A stretch of DNA of 64,000 bases from Calditrichota bacterium (GCA_013112635.1 JABFGF010000002.1:372001-436000); one strand, 5' to 3'; positions 34,862 to 43,993 are shown, counted from the stretch's first letter. Notes: a model not told the origin generated them from the letters alone. Numbers and translations are program-made.

Positions 34862-36172
34862 ATGAAAAAAGTCCTGATTATCACTTATTACTGGCCACCA
34901 GCTGGCGGACCAGGTGTTCAGCGTGTATTAAAGTTTGCCAAATATCTGCCTCAATTTGGATGGCAGCCAATTATTTTAACCGTTACAAAAGGCGTTTACC
35001 CTGCGCTGGATAATTCCCTTCTTAAAGAAATTCCTGATGGTTTAAAAGTCTTCCATTCAACATGTCCCGAGCCAGATTCATTATATAAAATATTCTCAGG
35101 CTCGGGTAAAAATAATTCAACACCCGTAGGCGTTTTAGCTGGAAAAAATGTTAGTTGGAAAAAAAGACTCGCCCATAATATCAGGTTAAATTATTTTATC
35201 CCGGATGCTAAAAAATTTTGGCGCAGATTTGCTGTTAATGCCGGTAAAAATATTATCGGGCAAGAAAAACCCGACCTGATCTTTAGTTCATCTCCTCCAC
35301 CGACAACACATTTAATAGCCAATGATTTGGCAGTAAAAAGTGGGCTTCCCTGGATTGCTGATTTTCGCGATCCCTGGACAAAAATTCATTACTATGGTGA
35401 AAACAGAAGCAAACGTGCCCAGAAAAAAGATATCGCTTTAGAACGCAAAGTTTTAGCCAATTGTAGCAAGGCCGTTTGTGTCAGTGATCATTTTGCCAAG
35501 CTGCTGGAATGCAATGATCCCACAAAAATTGAGATTGTGCAAAACGGATTTGATTCTCAGGATTTTTCAGCGCAACAGCAAAGGCCAGATAAATTTAAAA
35601 TAACATATATTGGCGGACTAAACCCCAATCGATATTATAAATCGTTTTTTCAACATATTCACTCATTGCTGGAAAATAAAAAAATCCCTGCAAAGGAAAT
35701 TGAACTTGGGTTTGCCGGGCAAATTGACAACACTATAAAAAATGAATTAATTACACTTTTTAGTAAATTTGATATCTTGAAATTTCATGGCTATTTGGAG
35801 CATCAACAAGCCATACAATTGATGCAAAAAAGCAGTCTGCTACTTCTGTTTATGGAAAACAAAGGCAACTACCAGGGCCATTTACCCGGGAAACTTTTTG
35901 AATATCTGGCCTCCGGTACGCAGGTTTTAGGTGTTGGACTTTCAGAAGGAGAAGCATCTAAAATTCTGGAGCAAACAAAATCAGGAAAAATTATTGATAA
36001 CCAATCAGATCCATCAAAATTGGTTTTGCAGCATTATGCAGATTGGCTTGGCGGAAACAAACCAGAACCCAATCAAAAATTAATTAACAAATTTGAACGT
36101 AGACAACTAACAGAAAAACTTGCACATATTTTCGATAATATTATAACCGATAAAGAGGAACCTATTTCATGA
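34862..36172 (+). CDS. GT4-family glycosyltransferase
   Basis: A 436-residue GT-B fold enzyme. The N-terminal MKKVLIITYYWPPAGGPGVQR start and the C-terminal GYLEHQQAIQLMQKSSLLLL / PGKLFEYLASG region are typical of GT4 transferases of surface polysaccharide clusters. No membrane segments are seen. It begins 14 bases after the YfhO gene and overlaps the next gene by four bases (ATGA), so it belongs to the same operon as the epimerase-like gene. Donor and acceptor are unknown. Confidence 0.85.
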   Translation: MKKVLIITYYWPPAGGPGVQRVLKFAKYLPQFGWQPIILTVTKGVYPALDNSLLKEIPDGLKVFHSTCPEPDSLYKIFSGSGKNNSTPVGVLAGKNVSWKKRLAHNIRLNYFIPDAKKFWRRFAVNAGKNIIGQEKPDLIFSSSPPPTTHLIANDLAVKSGLPWIADFRDPWTKIHYYGENRSKRAQKKDIALERKVLANCSKAVCVSDHFAKLLECNDPTKIEIVQNGFDSQDFSAQQQRPDKFKITYIGGLNPNRYYKSFFQHIHSLLENKKIPAKEIELGFAGQIDNTIKNELITLFSKFDILKFHGYLEHQQAIQLMQKSSLLLLFMENKGNYQGHLPGKLFEYLASGTQVLGVGLSEGEASKILEQTKSGKIIDNQSDPSKLVLQHYADWLGGNKPEPNQKLINKFERRQLTEKLAHIFDNIITDKEEPIS

Positions 36173-37164
36173 GCTTGAAAAAGAAACTCTTCATGCTCGA
36201 TAAATTTGTAACTGATTTAAAAAGCTTAAAAGAACGCTATAAAATTCCGGAAAATTTGAATAGCCGGCAGCTTGGATATTACTATTTCATTTTTGAAGAA
36301 AACCGGTTGGCTGTAGGAAAAGACCAGGCATTGATTAAAAAATTTGATAAGAACGGCATTCCTATTAATAAAACTTATATTGATGTGACTGACAAAGATT
36401 ACGTCTATTTTCCAATTTCCATCGGTCAAATGGGGCTTTCCATTTTTCACACATATTTGAAAACTAAAAGTGCTGTCGACAAAAACCGTTTTCTAAAATT
36501 TGCTGATTGGTTTTATGACAATGCTGAAGTTGATGAAAAACTTGGTGCGCGCTGGATGACTGATGTTTCTTTGCCACAATATAAAAATCCCGGGCCGTGG
36601 CAATCAGCTTTTTCTCAAAGCCGTGGTATTTCCATTTTATTGCGCGGCTACCAATTGACGGATAACCAAAAGTTTGCTGATGTGGCCGAAAAAGCGCTAA
36701 TCCCATTTACAATTCCTGTTTCGGATGGCGGCGTTACCTCTTTTACAAAATGGGGGCCATATTACGAAGAATACACATCAACCGAGCCAACAATGGTTTT
36801 AAACGGCAACATTTTTGCCCTTTGTGGTTTGCATGAATTTACACGTGTGTTACCGGAAAATAAGCTCGCACAAAAACTATTCGATGAGGGTCTGCAAACC
36901 CTGGAAAAGGTTTTACCGGAATACAACCTGGGATTTTGGTCACGCTATAATTTATGTGAAGCCGATTGGCATCCTGATATTGATCCCGCAACAATCGCTT
37001 ATCAGCGTTTGCATGTAAACCAAATGAACATGCTTTTCCGGTTAACGGGCAATGAAATTTTTAATTCCTATGCTCAAATCTTTGCCAAACAAGACACTTA
37101 TTTTAATGCACTAAAAATGTACATAATTAAGTTCAAAGCCCTAAAAAAAATCGGGAGATTGTAA
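36169..37164 (+). CDS. D-glucuronyl C5-epimerase-like protein
   Basis: A 331-residue protein matching the C-terminal domain of glucuronyl C5-epimerases. Diagnostic segments are YVYFPISIGQMGLSIF (78-93), WQSAFSQSRGISILLRGY (144-161), YYEEYTSTEPTMVLNGNIFA (198-217) and a C-terminal region with H and Y residues (PATIAYQRLHVNQM). Characterised family members change glucuronate to iduronate in heparan-type chains. There is no signal peptide, so it would act in the cytoplasm, maybe on a lipid-linked intermediate. It overlaps both neighbours, showing tight coupling. The actual sugar is not known. Confidence 0.75.
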   Translation: MSLKKKLFMLDKFVTDLKSLKERYKIPENLNSRQLGYYYFIFEENRLAVGKDQALIKKFDKNGIPINKTYIDVTDKDYVYFPISIGQMGLSIFHTYLKTKSAVDKNRFLKFADWFYDNAEVDEKLGARWMTDVSLPQYKNPGPWQSAFSQSRGISILLRGYQLTDNQKFADVAEKALIPFTIPVSDGGVTSFTKWGPYYEEYTSTEPTMVLNGNIFALCGLHEFTRVLPENKLAQKLFDEGLQTLEKVLPEYNLGFWSRYNLCEADWHPDIDPATIAYQRLHVNQMNMLFRLTGNEIFNSYAQIFAKQDTYFNALKMYIIKFKALKKIGRL

Positions 37165-39026
37165 TGGCCGGGGTTTTACTTTTACAAAATAAGGCGCATC
37201 AAAAGCAGGAAGTTTTCAATGAAAAATGCGCACAGCTAAAAAACCAAGCCCTTAAAAAGTTTGGCCAGTCTTTTAAAAACATTGTTTTCAAACAACCGTC
37301 TCAAGATACATTTATTATCCTGTTTCAAAAAAATGAGCAGCAAAAATATTTTAGTGATGATAATGGAAACTGGCTTGCGTTTGAAGGTACCGTTTATGCT
37401 TTGCATGAAACTAAAAGTTACAATGCCAACGAACTTTGGGAGCTGTATAAAAACAATCCTGATAATTTTGCAAATATATTGGATGGCCATTTTGTTATAA
37501 AACTACATGATGCACAAAAAAAACAAACTGTCATTATAAATGATTTTATAAAGAATAAAACAAATTTTTGGCTGGAAACTGAAAACGAGTTTATGTTTAC
37601 GCCTTTTTTGCTTTTGAGCGCGGTAATTAAAAAACCGGAACTCGACCACCAGGCTTTTAATGAATATTTGTGGCGCTATTACATTATGTCCGAACGCTCC
37701 ATGCTGAAAGGTGTTAAACGCTTACAAGCAGCTTCCGTTTTCACAATTACCGATGGCAGTTTGCAGCAAAAACGGTATTGGGATTTCCCGAAAAAATTTA
37801 CAAAACTATCTTACAAGGAGTCGCTGGCTAAACTATTGAAAAGCTTTAAAGATACTGCCCGGCTTATCAACACAGATGGGCGAAAACCTTTGATTGAATT
37901 TACTATGGGTCAGGATTCGCGTACAATTCTTTCTGCATTTCAAAACGAGGAAATACCTTTTACCACAACTATTTACGGCAAAGAAGATTTCCATGAAGTT
38001 GTTGGTGTAAAAAAAATGGCCGGTCGCCACGGCTTTAAAACACAACACGTACAGTTACTGGACAGTTTTCTAAACACTCCCTGGCAAGATGTAAAAAATT
38101 CAATTTTATTGGGCAGCGCGGAAGAGCCTGCTTACCTGATGGGCCGTATCCTGCACATGCGAAAACAATATCCCGGTTTTTCGGAAAGCCTTGCAATTAA
38201 CGGCGTGCATGGGCGCTTTTACAAAGATGGTATTTGGAATGAAATGTATGTAATGAATTTTTTCATGGAACCAAAATCATTTAAAAGTGATGTTTTTATA
38301 AAGTATCGAGCACTAAACAAAAACTATCGTGATGACATTTTTACAGATGAATATAAGCGTGTAAAAAACAACTCTCACAAAGCTGTAAAAAAACTAATTT
38401 CTGATTCTATCTCCGGATTTGAAGAATCCCCTATGGCAATTCAGGCTGATAAGTTTGACCTTGAACATTATTGTATTTTTGGCACCGTAGGAAATAATTT
38501 ATGTAACATGGTCATTGATCTTCATTCACCTCTTCTTTTCCGGCGTAACCTGGAATTTGCACTCACCCTTCCTGTAAAATGGCGCAACAAACTTTCAAAA
38601 ATTCAGCGTGGAATTGTTCATGGCTTGTCCCCAAATCTTGCCAAAGAAAAAACTGATTTTGGTGGCATAAATATGATTCCAAAAAATGCTTTTACAATGA
38701 TTCCTTTTTTATGGAAGTATTGGTTTTCACAATCCAAAAAATTTCGTGACAAGCTAAAAAGCCTTATGGGGATTTCAGTTAAAACACAGTTGCAAAAAGC
38801 CTGGGATTATCTTTCCATTTACCGTAATTTTCTTGCCGATGAGGAAGTTCAAAAACTACTGAACTATGAAGATATGATTTTAGCTGACATCATAAAAAAA
38901 GATGAATGGCAGGTTATGATGAAGGAATATCAAAATTCCGAGTATCACACACTTGACAGGCTGGAGTATTTATTAAAAATTGTTACTGTAGAATATTTTC
39001 TAAAAAATTGCAGGGAAATCAGCTAA
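37164..39026 (+). CDS. Asparagine-synthase-like protein lacking the glutaminase cysteine
   Basis: A 620-residue protein of the AsnB fold. The N-terminal Ntn domain keeps a LDGHFVI segment (106-112) but starts M-A-G-V, so the cysteine nucleophile at position 2 is missing and glutamine cannot be used in the normal way. The ATP-binding loop of the synthetase domain is FTMGQDSRT (246-254), a variant of SGGxDS. AsnB-like proteins in surface-sugar clusters amidate uronic acids, and those without the cysteine include beta-lactam-type synthetases that join other amines. Its place after a uronic acid epimerase suggests activation of a sugar carboxylate. It overlaps the upstream gene by one base. Confidence 0.75.
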   Translation: MAGVLLLQNKAHQKQEVFNEKCAQLKNQALKKFGQSFKNIVFKQPSQDTFIILFQKNEQQKYFSDDNGNWLAFEGTVYALHETKSYNANELWELYKNNPDNFANILDGHFVIKLHDAQKKQTVIINDFIKNKTNFWLETENEFMFTPFLLLSAVIKKPELDHQAFNEYLWRYYIMSERSMLKGVKRLQAASVFTITDGSLQQKRYWDFPKKFTKLSYKESLAKLLKSFKDTARLINTDGRKPLIEFTMGQDSRTILSAFQNEEIPFTTTIYGKEDFHEVVGVKKMAGRHGFKTQHVQLLDSFLNTPWQDVKNSILLGSAEEPAYLMGRILHMRKQYPGFSESLAINGVHGRFYKDGIWNEMYVMNFFMEPKSFKSDVFIKYRALNKNYRDDIFTDEYKRVKNNSHKAVKKLISDSISGFEESPMAIQADKFDLEHYCIFGTVGNNLCNMVIDLHSPLLFRRNLEFALTLPVKWRNKLSKIQRGIVHGLSPNLAKEKTDFGGINMIPKNAFTMIPFLWKYWFSQSKKFRDKLKSLMGISVKTQLQKAWDYLSIYRNFLADEEVQKLLNYEDMILADIIKKDEWQVMMKEYQNSEYHTLDRLEYLLKIVTVEYFLKNCREIS

Positions 39027-39096
39027 ATAATATGTAAGTTTGGTTTTAAATAAACCATTTAATTATGCTTTCATAAAGCACAAATCTAAAGACAAA

Positions 39097-40482
39097 ATGA
39101 TAAACGAATTAAAAAGACTCTTAACCGGCGGCGGCGATGAACGCATTACAATAACTGAAAAAGGTACAAATAAATATCACCTTAATCCTGTAGAATATTC
39201 TGATTTGTTAAACCGTGGCTCTTGCACCAGCGGTAGTTTAAACCAGGAAACCTTCAATCTAATTGAAAAAGTTAATCCCCAACAATATGAAGCAAATTTT
39301 GAACAGGAAGTAAACAATCATGCACAAGATTTAAAAGACCTTTTTAACCTTAATGGCGACCCTTGTTTTGAAGTGTTTTTTGCACCTTCCGGGAGCGATC
39401 TTGTCTATTATCCACTTCTTTTTAACCGCCTTTTATATCCGGATAAAGACCCTGTTAATATTTTAACTTGCCCGGAAGAATTAGGGTCGGGCTCTCAAGT
39501 TGCTGCACACGGGAGATATTATTCGCAATTTAACCAGTTTGGCAAGCAGCTCGAGATGGATTCGCTAATCAGTAAAAATATAAATCCTGATGTAAAATTA
39601 CTTCCGGCACGAAACAAGCTTGGATACATCAGCGATAATCATTCCAATCTGGTTGATTTAATAAAAACAAATTCCCCACTGCCAAAAATTGTTAACCTGG
39701 TTTATGGCAGTAAATCGGGCATTGAAGAAAGTTTGCACACTATTGATGAGTTTATCCGGCCGGATATTATGTGGACGGTCGATCTGTGCCAGTTCCGAAA
39801 TAAAAAAGTTTTAATCAATGATCTGTTATCCAAAGGTGTGATTCTATTAATTACCGGCTCAAAGTTTTATCAGTCACCGCCATTTTGCGGCGCTTTGCTT
39901 GTTCCAAAAGATTGGTGTAACAGACTGGCTGATTGTGATCCTGGCCCTGCAGATGATTTTACTAATATTTTTACAAAATATGATTTTCCTGAATGCTTGC
40001 CAAACATTCGCAACCGGTTCCACGATTTTAAAAATGTTGGTCTGCACTTACGCTGGAAATGTGCTTTGTACGAGATGAAAGAATTGGATAAAATTGGCGA
40101 AGAAGGGACTTATTCTACTATTTTGAATTGGAACAAAGAAATGATGAAGGCCATTGACAAAAGCGACTACCTTGAGCCAATGCCGGACATGGATTTAACA
40201 AACAAATCAATTATTTCATTTCGAGTAAAAAATGGTGAACACTATTTTGACAATACTGAATTGAAATCATTGTTTATTAATGTTGTAACTGCAAAACATG
40301 GCAAAATAAAGGGGCATGATAAAATATTTATTGGCCAGCCCGTAAAATATGATTCCGGTTCATTTATTCGCCTAGCGATAGGTTCTTACACGGTTAGGCA
40401 GTACATAAAAACTCAAAATAATGATTATAAAGACGATTTAGAGATTATCCGCATTATTGAAAACGAGGCAAAAAAAAGATAA
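39097..40482 (+). CDS. Fold-type I PLP-dependent enzyme, divergent
   Basis: A 461-residue protein with the marks of an aminotransferase-V/desulfurase-like fold: FFAPSGSDLVYY (94-105) for the phosphate site, WTVDLCQ with D229 and Q232, and TGSKFYQSPPFCG with K256 as the likely PLP lysine. The rest is not close to any family recognised here. An upstream TTG at 39040 would add 19 residues; the ATG at 39097 is preferred. The gene ends two bases before the PLP decarboxylase-like gene. It could be an aminotransferase, lyase or desulfurase acting on the cluster's substrate. Confidence 0.6.
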   Translation: MINELKRLLTGGGDERITITEKGTNKYHLNPVEYSDLLNRGSCTSGSLNQETFNLIEKVNPQQYEANFEQEVNNHAQDLKDLFNLNGDPCFEVFFAPSGSDLVYYPLLFNRLLYPDKDPVNILTCPEELGSGSQVAAHGRYYSQFNQFGKQLEMDSLISKNINPDVKLLPARNKLGYISDNHSNLVDLIKTNSPLPKIVNLVYGSKSGIEESLHTIDEFIRPDIMWTVDLCQFRNKKVLINDLLSKGVILLITGSKFYQSPPFCGALLVPKDWCNRLADCDPGPADDFTNIFTKYDFPECLPNIRNRFHDFKNVGLHLRWKCALYEMKELDKIGEEGTYSTILNWNKEMMKAIDKSDYLEPMPDMDLTNKSIISFRVKNGEHYFDNTELKSLFINVVTAKHGKIKGHDKIFIGQPVKYDSGSFIRLAIGSYTVRQYIKTQNNDYKDDLEIIRIIENEAKKR

Positions 40483-40484
40483 AA

Positions 40485-41747
40485 ATGAAGATCCGTTTAT
40501 CCGCATCAGAGATAAGTTTAGTCCTGAAAAAAGCCATTCAAAGTGGTCAGTTTTCAAATGAAGACTCAGCTGTCATTTTTCAGGATCTTGGGTTTCTTGA
40601 AAATCGTATAAAACACCTCAAACAGCTTTTTCCAGAAAACACGCTTCATGCCATCGCAGCAAAAGCAAACCCGCTTCCGGCAATTTTGGAACATATCCGT
40701 CCTATAGATGTCGGTGTAGAGTGCGCCACTTTAAGCGAAGTTTACCTGGCACAAAAAAGCGGTTATGATCCTAAAAAAATTGTTTTTGATTCACCTGCCA
40801 AAACAATTGAAGAGATAAAGTATGCCTTAAAAGCGGGCATCCATATAAATGCAGATTCTTTTGAAGAACTCGAAAGAATCAACAATTTGCTTAAGTCCAA
40901 TCCAACAAAAAGTATCATTGGTCTTCGGATTAATCCACAAGTTGGCAGTGGAAAGATCAGCATTACTAGTGTTGCCGGAACTTATTCAAAATTTGCAATT
41001 CCCATTACTGAGTTTGAAAATGAGTTGATAGAATCTTATCAAAAATATGATTGGTTATCCGGCATTCATATGCACATCGGATCGCAGGGTTGCTCATTGG
41101 ATCAGTTACTTGAAGCGGCCGAAAAACTTTCATTGTTGTTGGGAAAAATTGGAGATTTTATAAAATGGGTAGATATTGGCGGTGGACTACCTGTTATTTA
41201 TGAAGAAGGAAAAACAGCTCCATCGATGGAAACCTATGCAACCGAATTACAAAAACGTTTTCCTGAATTATTTGATGGCAGATATAAAATAATCACAGAA
41301 TTTGGGCGCTATATTCATGCCAATGCCGGGTGGACAGCTTCAAAAGTAGAATATGTAAAAAAGTCTTCCGGAGTAAACACAGCGGTTATCCATGTTGGAG
41401 CAGACCAATTAATGCGCCGGGCGTACCAGCCTGAGTTTTGGTATCATGATATTTCTGTTGCGGATAAAAATGGGAATTTAAAACCGACTACAAGAACTGA
41501 AAACTATACAGTCGCCGGGCCGCTTTGTTTTGGTGGTGATATTATCGCCAGAGATATTGAACTGCCCGTTATTAATGAAGATGATTATATTATTATTCAT
41601 GATACGGGAGCTTACACGCTTAGCATGTGGTGTCGGCATACAAGCAGGCAAATCCCAAAAGTTGTTGGTTATCAAAATGATGGCGGTAAATTCCAGACCT
41701 TAAAAAAAAGGGAATCGTTGGAAGATGTTTACAATTTTTGGAAGTAA
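40485..41747 (+). CDS. Diaminopimelate-decarboxylase-like PLP enzyme (fold type III)
   Basis: A 420-residue enzyme of the ornithine/DAP/arginine decarboxylase family. PLP lysine K60 is in AIAAKANPL; H197 is in GIHMHIGSQG; the phosphate loop is DIGGGLP (230-236); EFGR (272-275) replaces the usual EPGR; catalytic C348 is in GPLCFGGD; Y377 is in DTGAYTLSMW. The SRFG motif reads SKFA. These changes suggest a substrate other than meso-diaminopimelate. It starts two bases after the fold-type I PLP gene and lies 17 bases before the flavoprotein gene, which suggests successive steps in one pathway. Confidence 0.8.
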   Translation: MKIRLSASEISLVLKKAIQSGQFSNEDSAVIFQDLGFLENRIKHLKQLFPENTLHAIAAKANPLPAILEHIRPIDVGVECATLSEVYLAQKSGYDPKKIVFDSPAKTIEEIKYALKAGIHINADSFEELERINNLLKSNPTKSIIGLRINPQVGSGKISITSVAGTYSKFAIPITEFENELIESYQKYDWLSGIHMHIGSQGCSLDQLLEAAEKLSLLLGKIGDFIKWVDIGGGLPVIYEEGKTAPSMETYATELQKRFPELFDGRYKIITEFGRYIHANAGWTASKVEYVKKSSGVNTAVIHVGADQLMRRAYQPEFWYHDISVADKNGNLKPTTRTENYTVAGPLCFGGDIIARDIELPVINEDDYIIIHDTGAYTLSMWCRHTSRQIPKVVGYQNDGGKFQTLKKRESLEDVYNFWK

Positions 41748-41764
41748 ATTAGAAGGAATAAAAT

Positions 41765-42298
41765 ATGAAAATATTGATTGCCGTAACCTCATCAATTTCA
41801 GCCTACAGGATTCCAAATCTTGTATCCCAATTAATAAAACAAGGTCATGAAATTATTACAATGATCTCAGAGCCTGCGAAAGCTTTTGCATCGCCCCAGG
41901 CACTTGCCGTAATGAGCCAGCACAAATGTTACGAAGACAGCGACGAATGGAGCAACAATGATGATGTTCTGCATATAAAATTGGCTAAATGGTGCGATGT
42001 TTGTCTCATTGCCCCACTCACGGCCAACACACTGGCAAAAACCGCCAATGGCATTTGCGATAATCTTATAACATCAACTATTCGTGCCCTTGGTGATACA
42101 AAACTTATTTTAGCACCGGCAATGAACACACGCATGTGGGATAACAAACTTACCAAACATCATCTGGATTTAATGGCAGAATATTATAATGTTGCGGTAA
42201 TCGATCCTGTTGAAAAAATCTTAGCTGATGGTGATGAGGGCATTGGCGGGTTGGCTGAGGATGAGACAATTATAAAAGAAGTGGAAAGTAAGAAGTAG
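41765..42298 (+). CDS. HFCD-family flavoprotein decarboxylase lacking the PPCDC cysteine
   Basis: A 177-residue FMN protein of the homo-oligomeric cysteine decarboxylase family. The catalytic histidine H70 is in VLHIKLAKWCD, the TANTLAKTANGICDNL flavin segment is at 86-101, and the PAMN motif is at 118-121. In phosphopantothenoylcysteine decarboxylase the substrate flap reads ACGDxGxGRMAE, with a cysteine needed to reduce the enethiol. Here it reads ADGDEGIGGLAE: D155 replaces that cysteine. By analogy with EpiD-type enzymes the product may stay an enethiol. No CoaB domain is fused. It ends the tight gene run; the next gene is 141 bases away. Confidence 0.78.
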   Translation: MKILIAVTSSISAYRIPNLVSQLIKQGHEIITMISEPAKAFASPQALAVMSQHKCYEDSDEWSNNDDVLHIKLAKWCDVCLIAPLTANTLAKTANGICDNLITSTIRALGDTKLILAPAMNTRMWDNKLTKHHLDLMAEYYNVAVIDPVEKILADGDEGIGGLAEDETIIKEVESKK

Positions 42299-42439
42299 GA
42301 AGGAATATAGAACATAGTTCGTTTAGTGATGACCAGTAATTCATTATTCCATCACTCCAATAATTCATTATTTCTTCAAGTTACTATTAAAAAAAAATAC
42401 AGTTTAAAAATATTAATTTTAGAAAATGGAGTTTTAAAG

Positions 42440-43993
42440 ATGAGACCGGTTTGCATAATTGTGCGTGATGGTTGGGGACACAACACAAATTCAAAAGGAA
42501 ATGCTGTTTTGGCGGCAGATACGCCCAATGTTGATTCATATAAAGAAAAATATCCCTGGACTTTGATCCACACTTCCGGTGAACCCGTTGGATTACCCGA
42601 TGGATTTATGGGCTCAAGCGAAGTTGGACATTTAAACCTCGGTGCCGGACGAATTGTTGTACAGGAGCTAAAGCGTATTGATGAAGGTTTTAAAGATGCC
42701 TCCATTTTTAACTCTGATAAATGGCGGGACCTGATTTCAAACTGGAAAGAAAATAATTCAAATCTCCATTTAATGGGGCTGTTGCAAGATGAAGGTGTCC
42801 ACGCGCACCAGGATCATCTTTTTAAAATTATGAAGCAAGCCCGTCTGGAAAATCCTGATGGTCGGATGATTATTCACCCCTTTTTGGATGGCCGGGATTC
42901 TGCACCTAAGAGTGCGCCGATGTATTTGGCTACTTTAAATAAGGTTATGCAGGAAACCGGAAACTGCACAATTGGAACGATGATGGGCCGCTATTATTCC
43001 ATGGACCGCGCCAAAGATTGGGATACTACAGATAAAGCATATCATGCATTGATTTTAGCACAAGGCCGTGAAATGAATGATGCCATTTCTGCCGTTGAAG
43101 AATCCTATCAGAAAGACAAAACCCCGGATAACGTGGCCATGTTCGATGAATATATCCCAATCCATATTATGCAGGGTTATCAGGGAATTAAAGATGGTGA
43201 TTCAGTCTTTCATTTCAACTACAGGCAGGACCGTGCAACCCAGCTAACAAAAGCTTTTGTGGATGACAACTACCCCGGAAAACGCACATCACGTTCTGTG
43301 GTGACTTATCTTGGTTTTACACGCTATTATGACGAGCTTGAGCAATACCTGATGGGTGCAATGGGTGGCGGTGGTGCCATGGATAATCTTTTAGGTGAGG
43401 TCATTTCGAACGCCGGATTGAAACAACTACGAATTTCCGAAACTCAAAAATTCCCACATGTAACCAGTTTTTTTAATGGCAAAAGTACAACACCATCAGC
43501 AAATGAAGACCAGGTAGAATTAAAAAGTGAAATTGATCCTGCTGCTTTTGCTAGTTTTCCACAGATGGAAGCTGCTGCAATTAATGAAGAATTATTGAAG
43601 CGCCTGCAGGACAATCCATACGCATTTATAGTTTTAAATTACCCCAATGCCGATATGGTTGGACATACCGGTGATTTTGATGCAGCAAAAAAAGCCGTAG
43701 AATTTGTTGACCAGAGCCTTGGCCCTGTTATTGAACGACTTTTGGAATTGGATGCCCATATTTTGTTAACTGCCGATCATGGCAACTCTGAACAGATGAT
43801 CGATTATGAAACCGGTATGACTAAAACCAGCCACACCACTTTTGATGTTGAGATGATTTACATCGCCAATGATGCGCCCGGCAAAAAACTTATTGAAGGT
43901 GGCAAGCTTTCTGATTTAGCCCCAACAACCTTAAAACTGTTAGGTCTGGAAATACCAAAAGAAATGACGGCCAATGTGTTGATTGAAGGATAG
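42440..43993 (+). CDS. gpmI: Phosphoglycerate mutase, cofactor-independent
   Basis: A 517-residue manganese enzyme that interconverts 3- and 2-phosphoglycerate in glycolysis. D10 in VRDGWG and the phospho-acceptor serine in MGSSEVGHLNLGAGR (S60) mark the start of the phosphatase domain; later metal ligands lie in HDGRDS-like LDGRDSAPKS, NYPNADMVGHTGD and TADHGNSEQM. An in-frame ATG at 42326 would add 38 residues of low-complexity sequence without similarity; the ATG at 42440 follows GGAG and gives the normal length. It ends at a strong terminator. Confidence 0.95.
   Translation: MRPVCIIVRDGWGHNTNSKGNAVLAADTPNVDSYKEKYPWTLIHTSGEPVGLPDGFMGSSEVGHLNLGAGRIVVQELKRIDEGFKDASIFNSDKWRDLISNWKENNSNLHLMGLLQDEGVHAHQDHLFKIMKQARLENPDGRMIIHPFLDGRDSAPKSAPMYLATLNKVMQETGNCTIGTMMGRYYSMDRAKDWDTTDKAYHALILAQGREMNDAISAVEESYQKDKTPDNVAMFDEYIPIHIMQGYQGIKDGDSVFHFNYRQDRATQLTKAFVDDNYPGKRTSRSVVTYLGFTRYYDELEQYLMGAMGGGGAMDNLLGEVISNAGLKQLRISETQKFPHVTSFFNGKSTTPSANEDQVELKSEIDPAAFASFPQMEAAAINEELLKRLQDNPYAFIVLNYPNADMVGHTGDFDAAKKAVEFVDQSLGPVIERLLELDAHILLTADHGNSEQMIDYETGMTKTSHTTFDVEMIYIANDAPGKKLIEGGKLSDLAPTTLKLLGLEIPKEMTANVLIEG

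Noticed and set aside
39040-39096. TTG start for the fold-type I PLP gene
   Set aside because: The extra 19 residues carry no family pattern, and an ATG follows at 39097; TTG cannot be excluded but is less likely.
42326-42439. 38-residue N-terminal extension of gpmI
   Set aside because: The extra part is low-complexity and lies before the conserved first strand; GGAG before 42440 and family length favour the shorter form.
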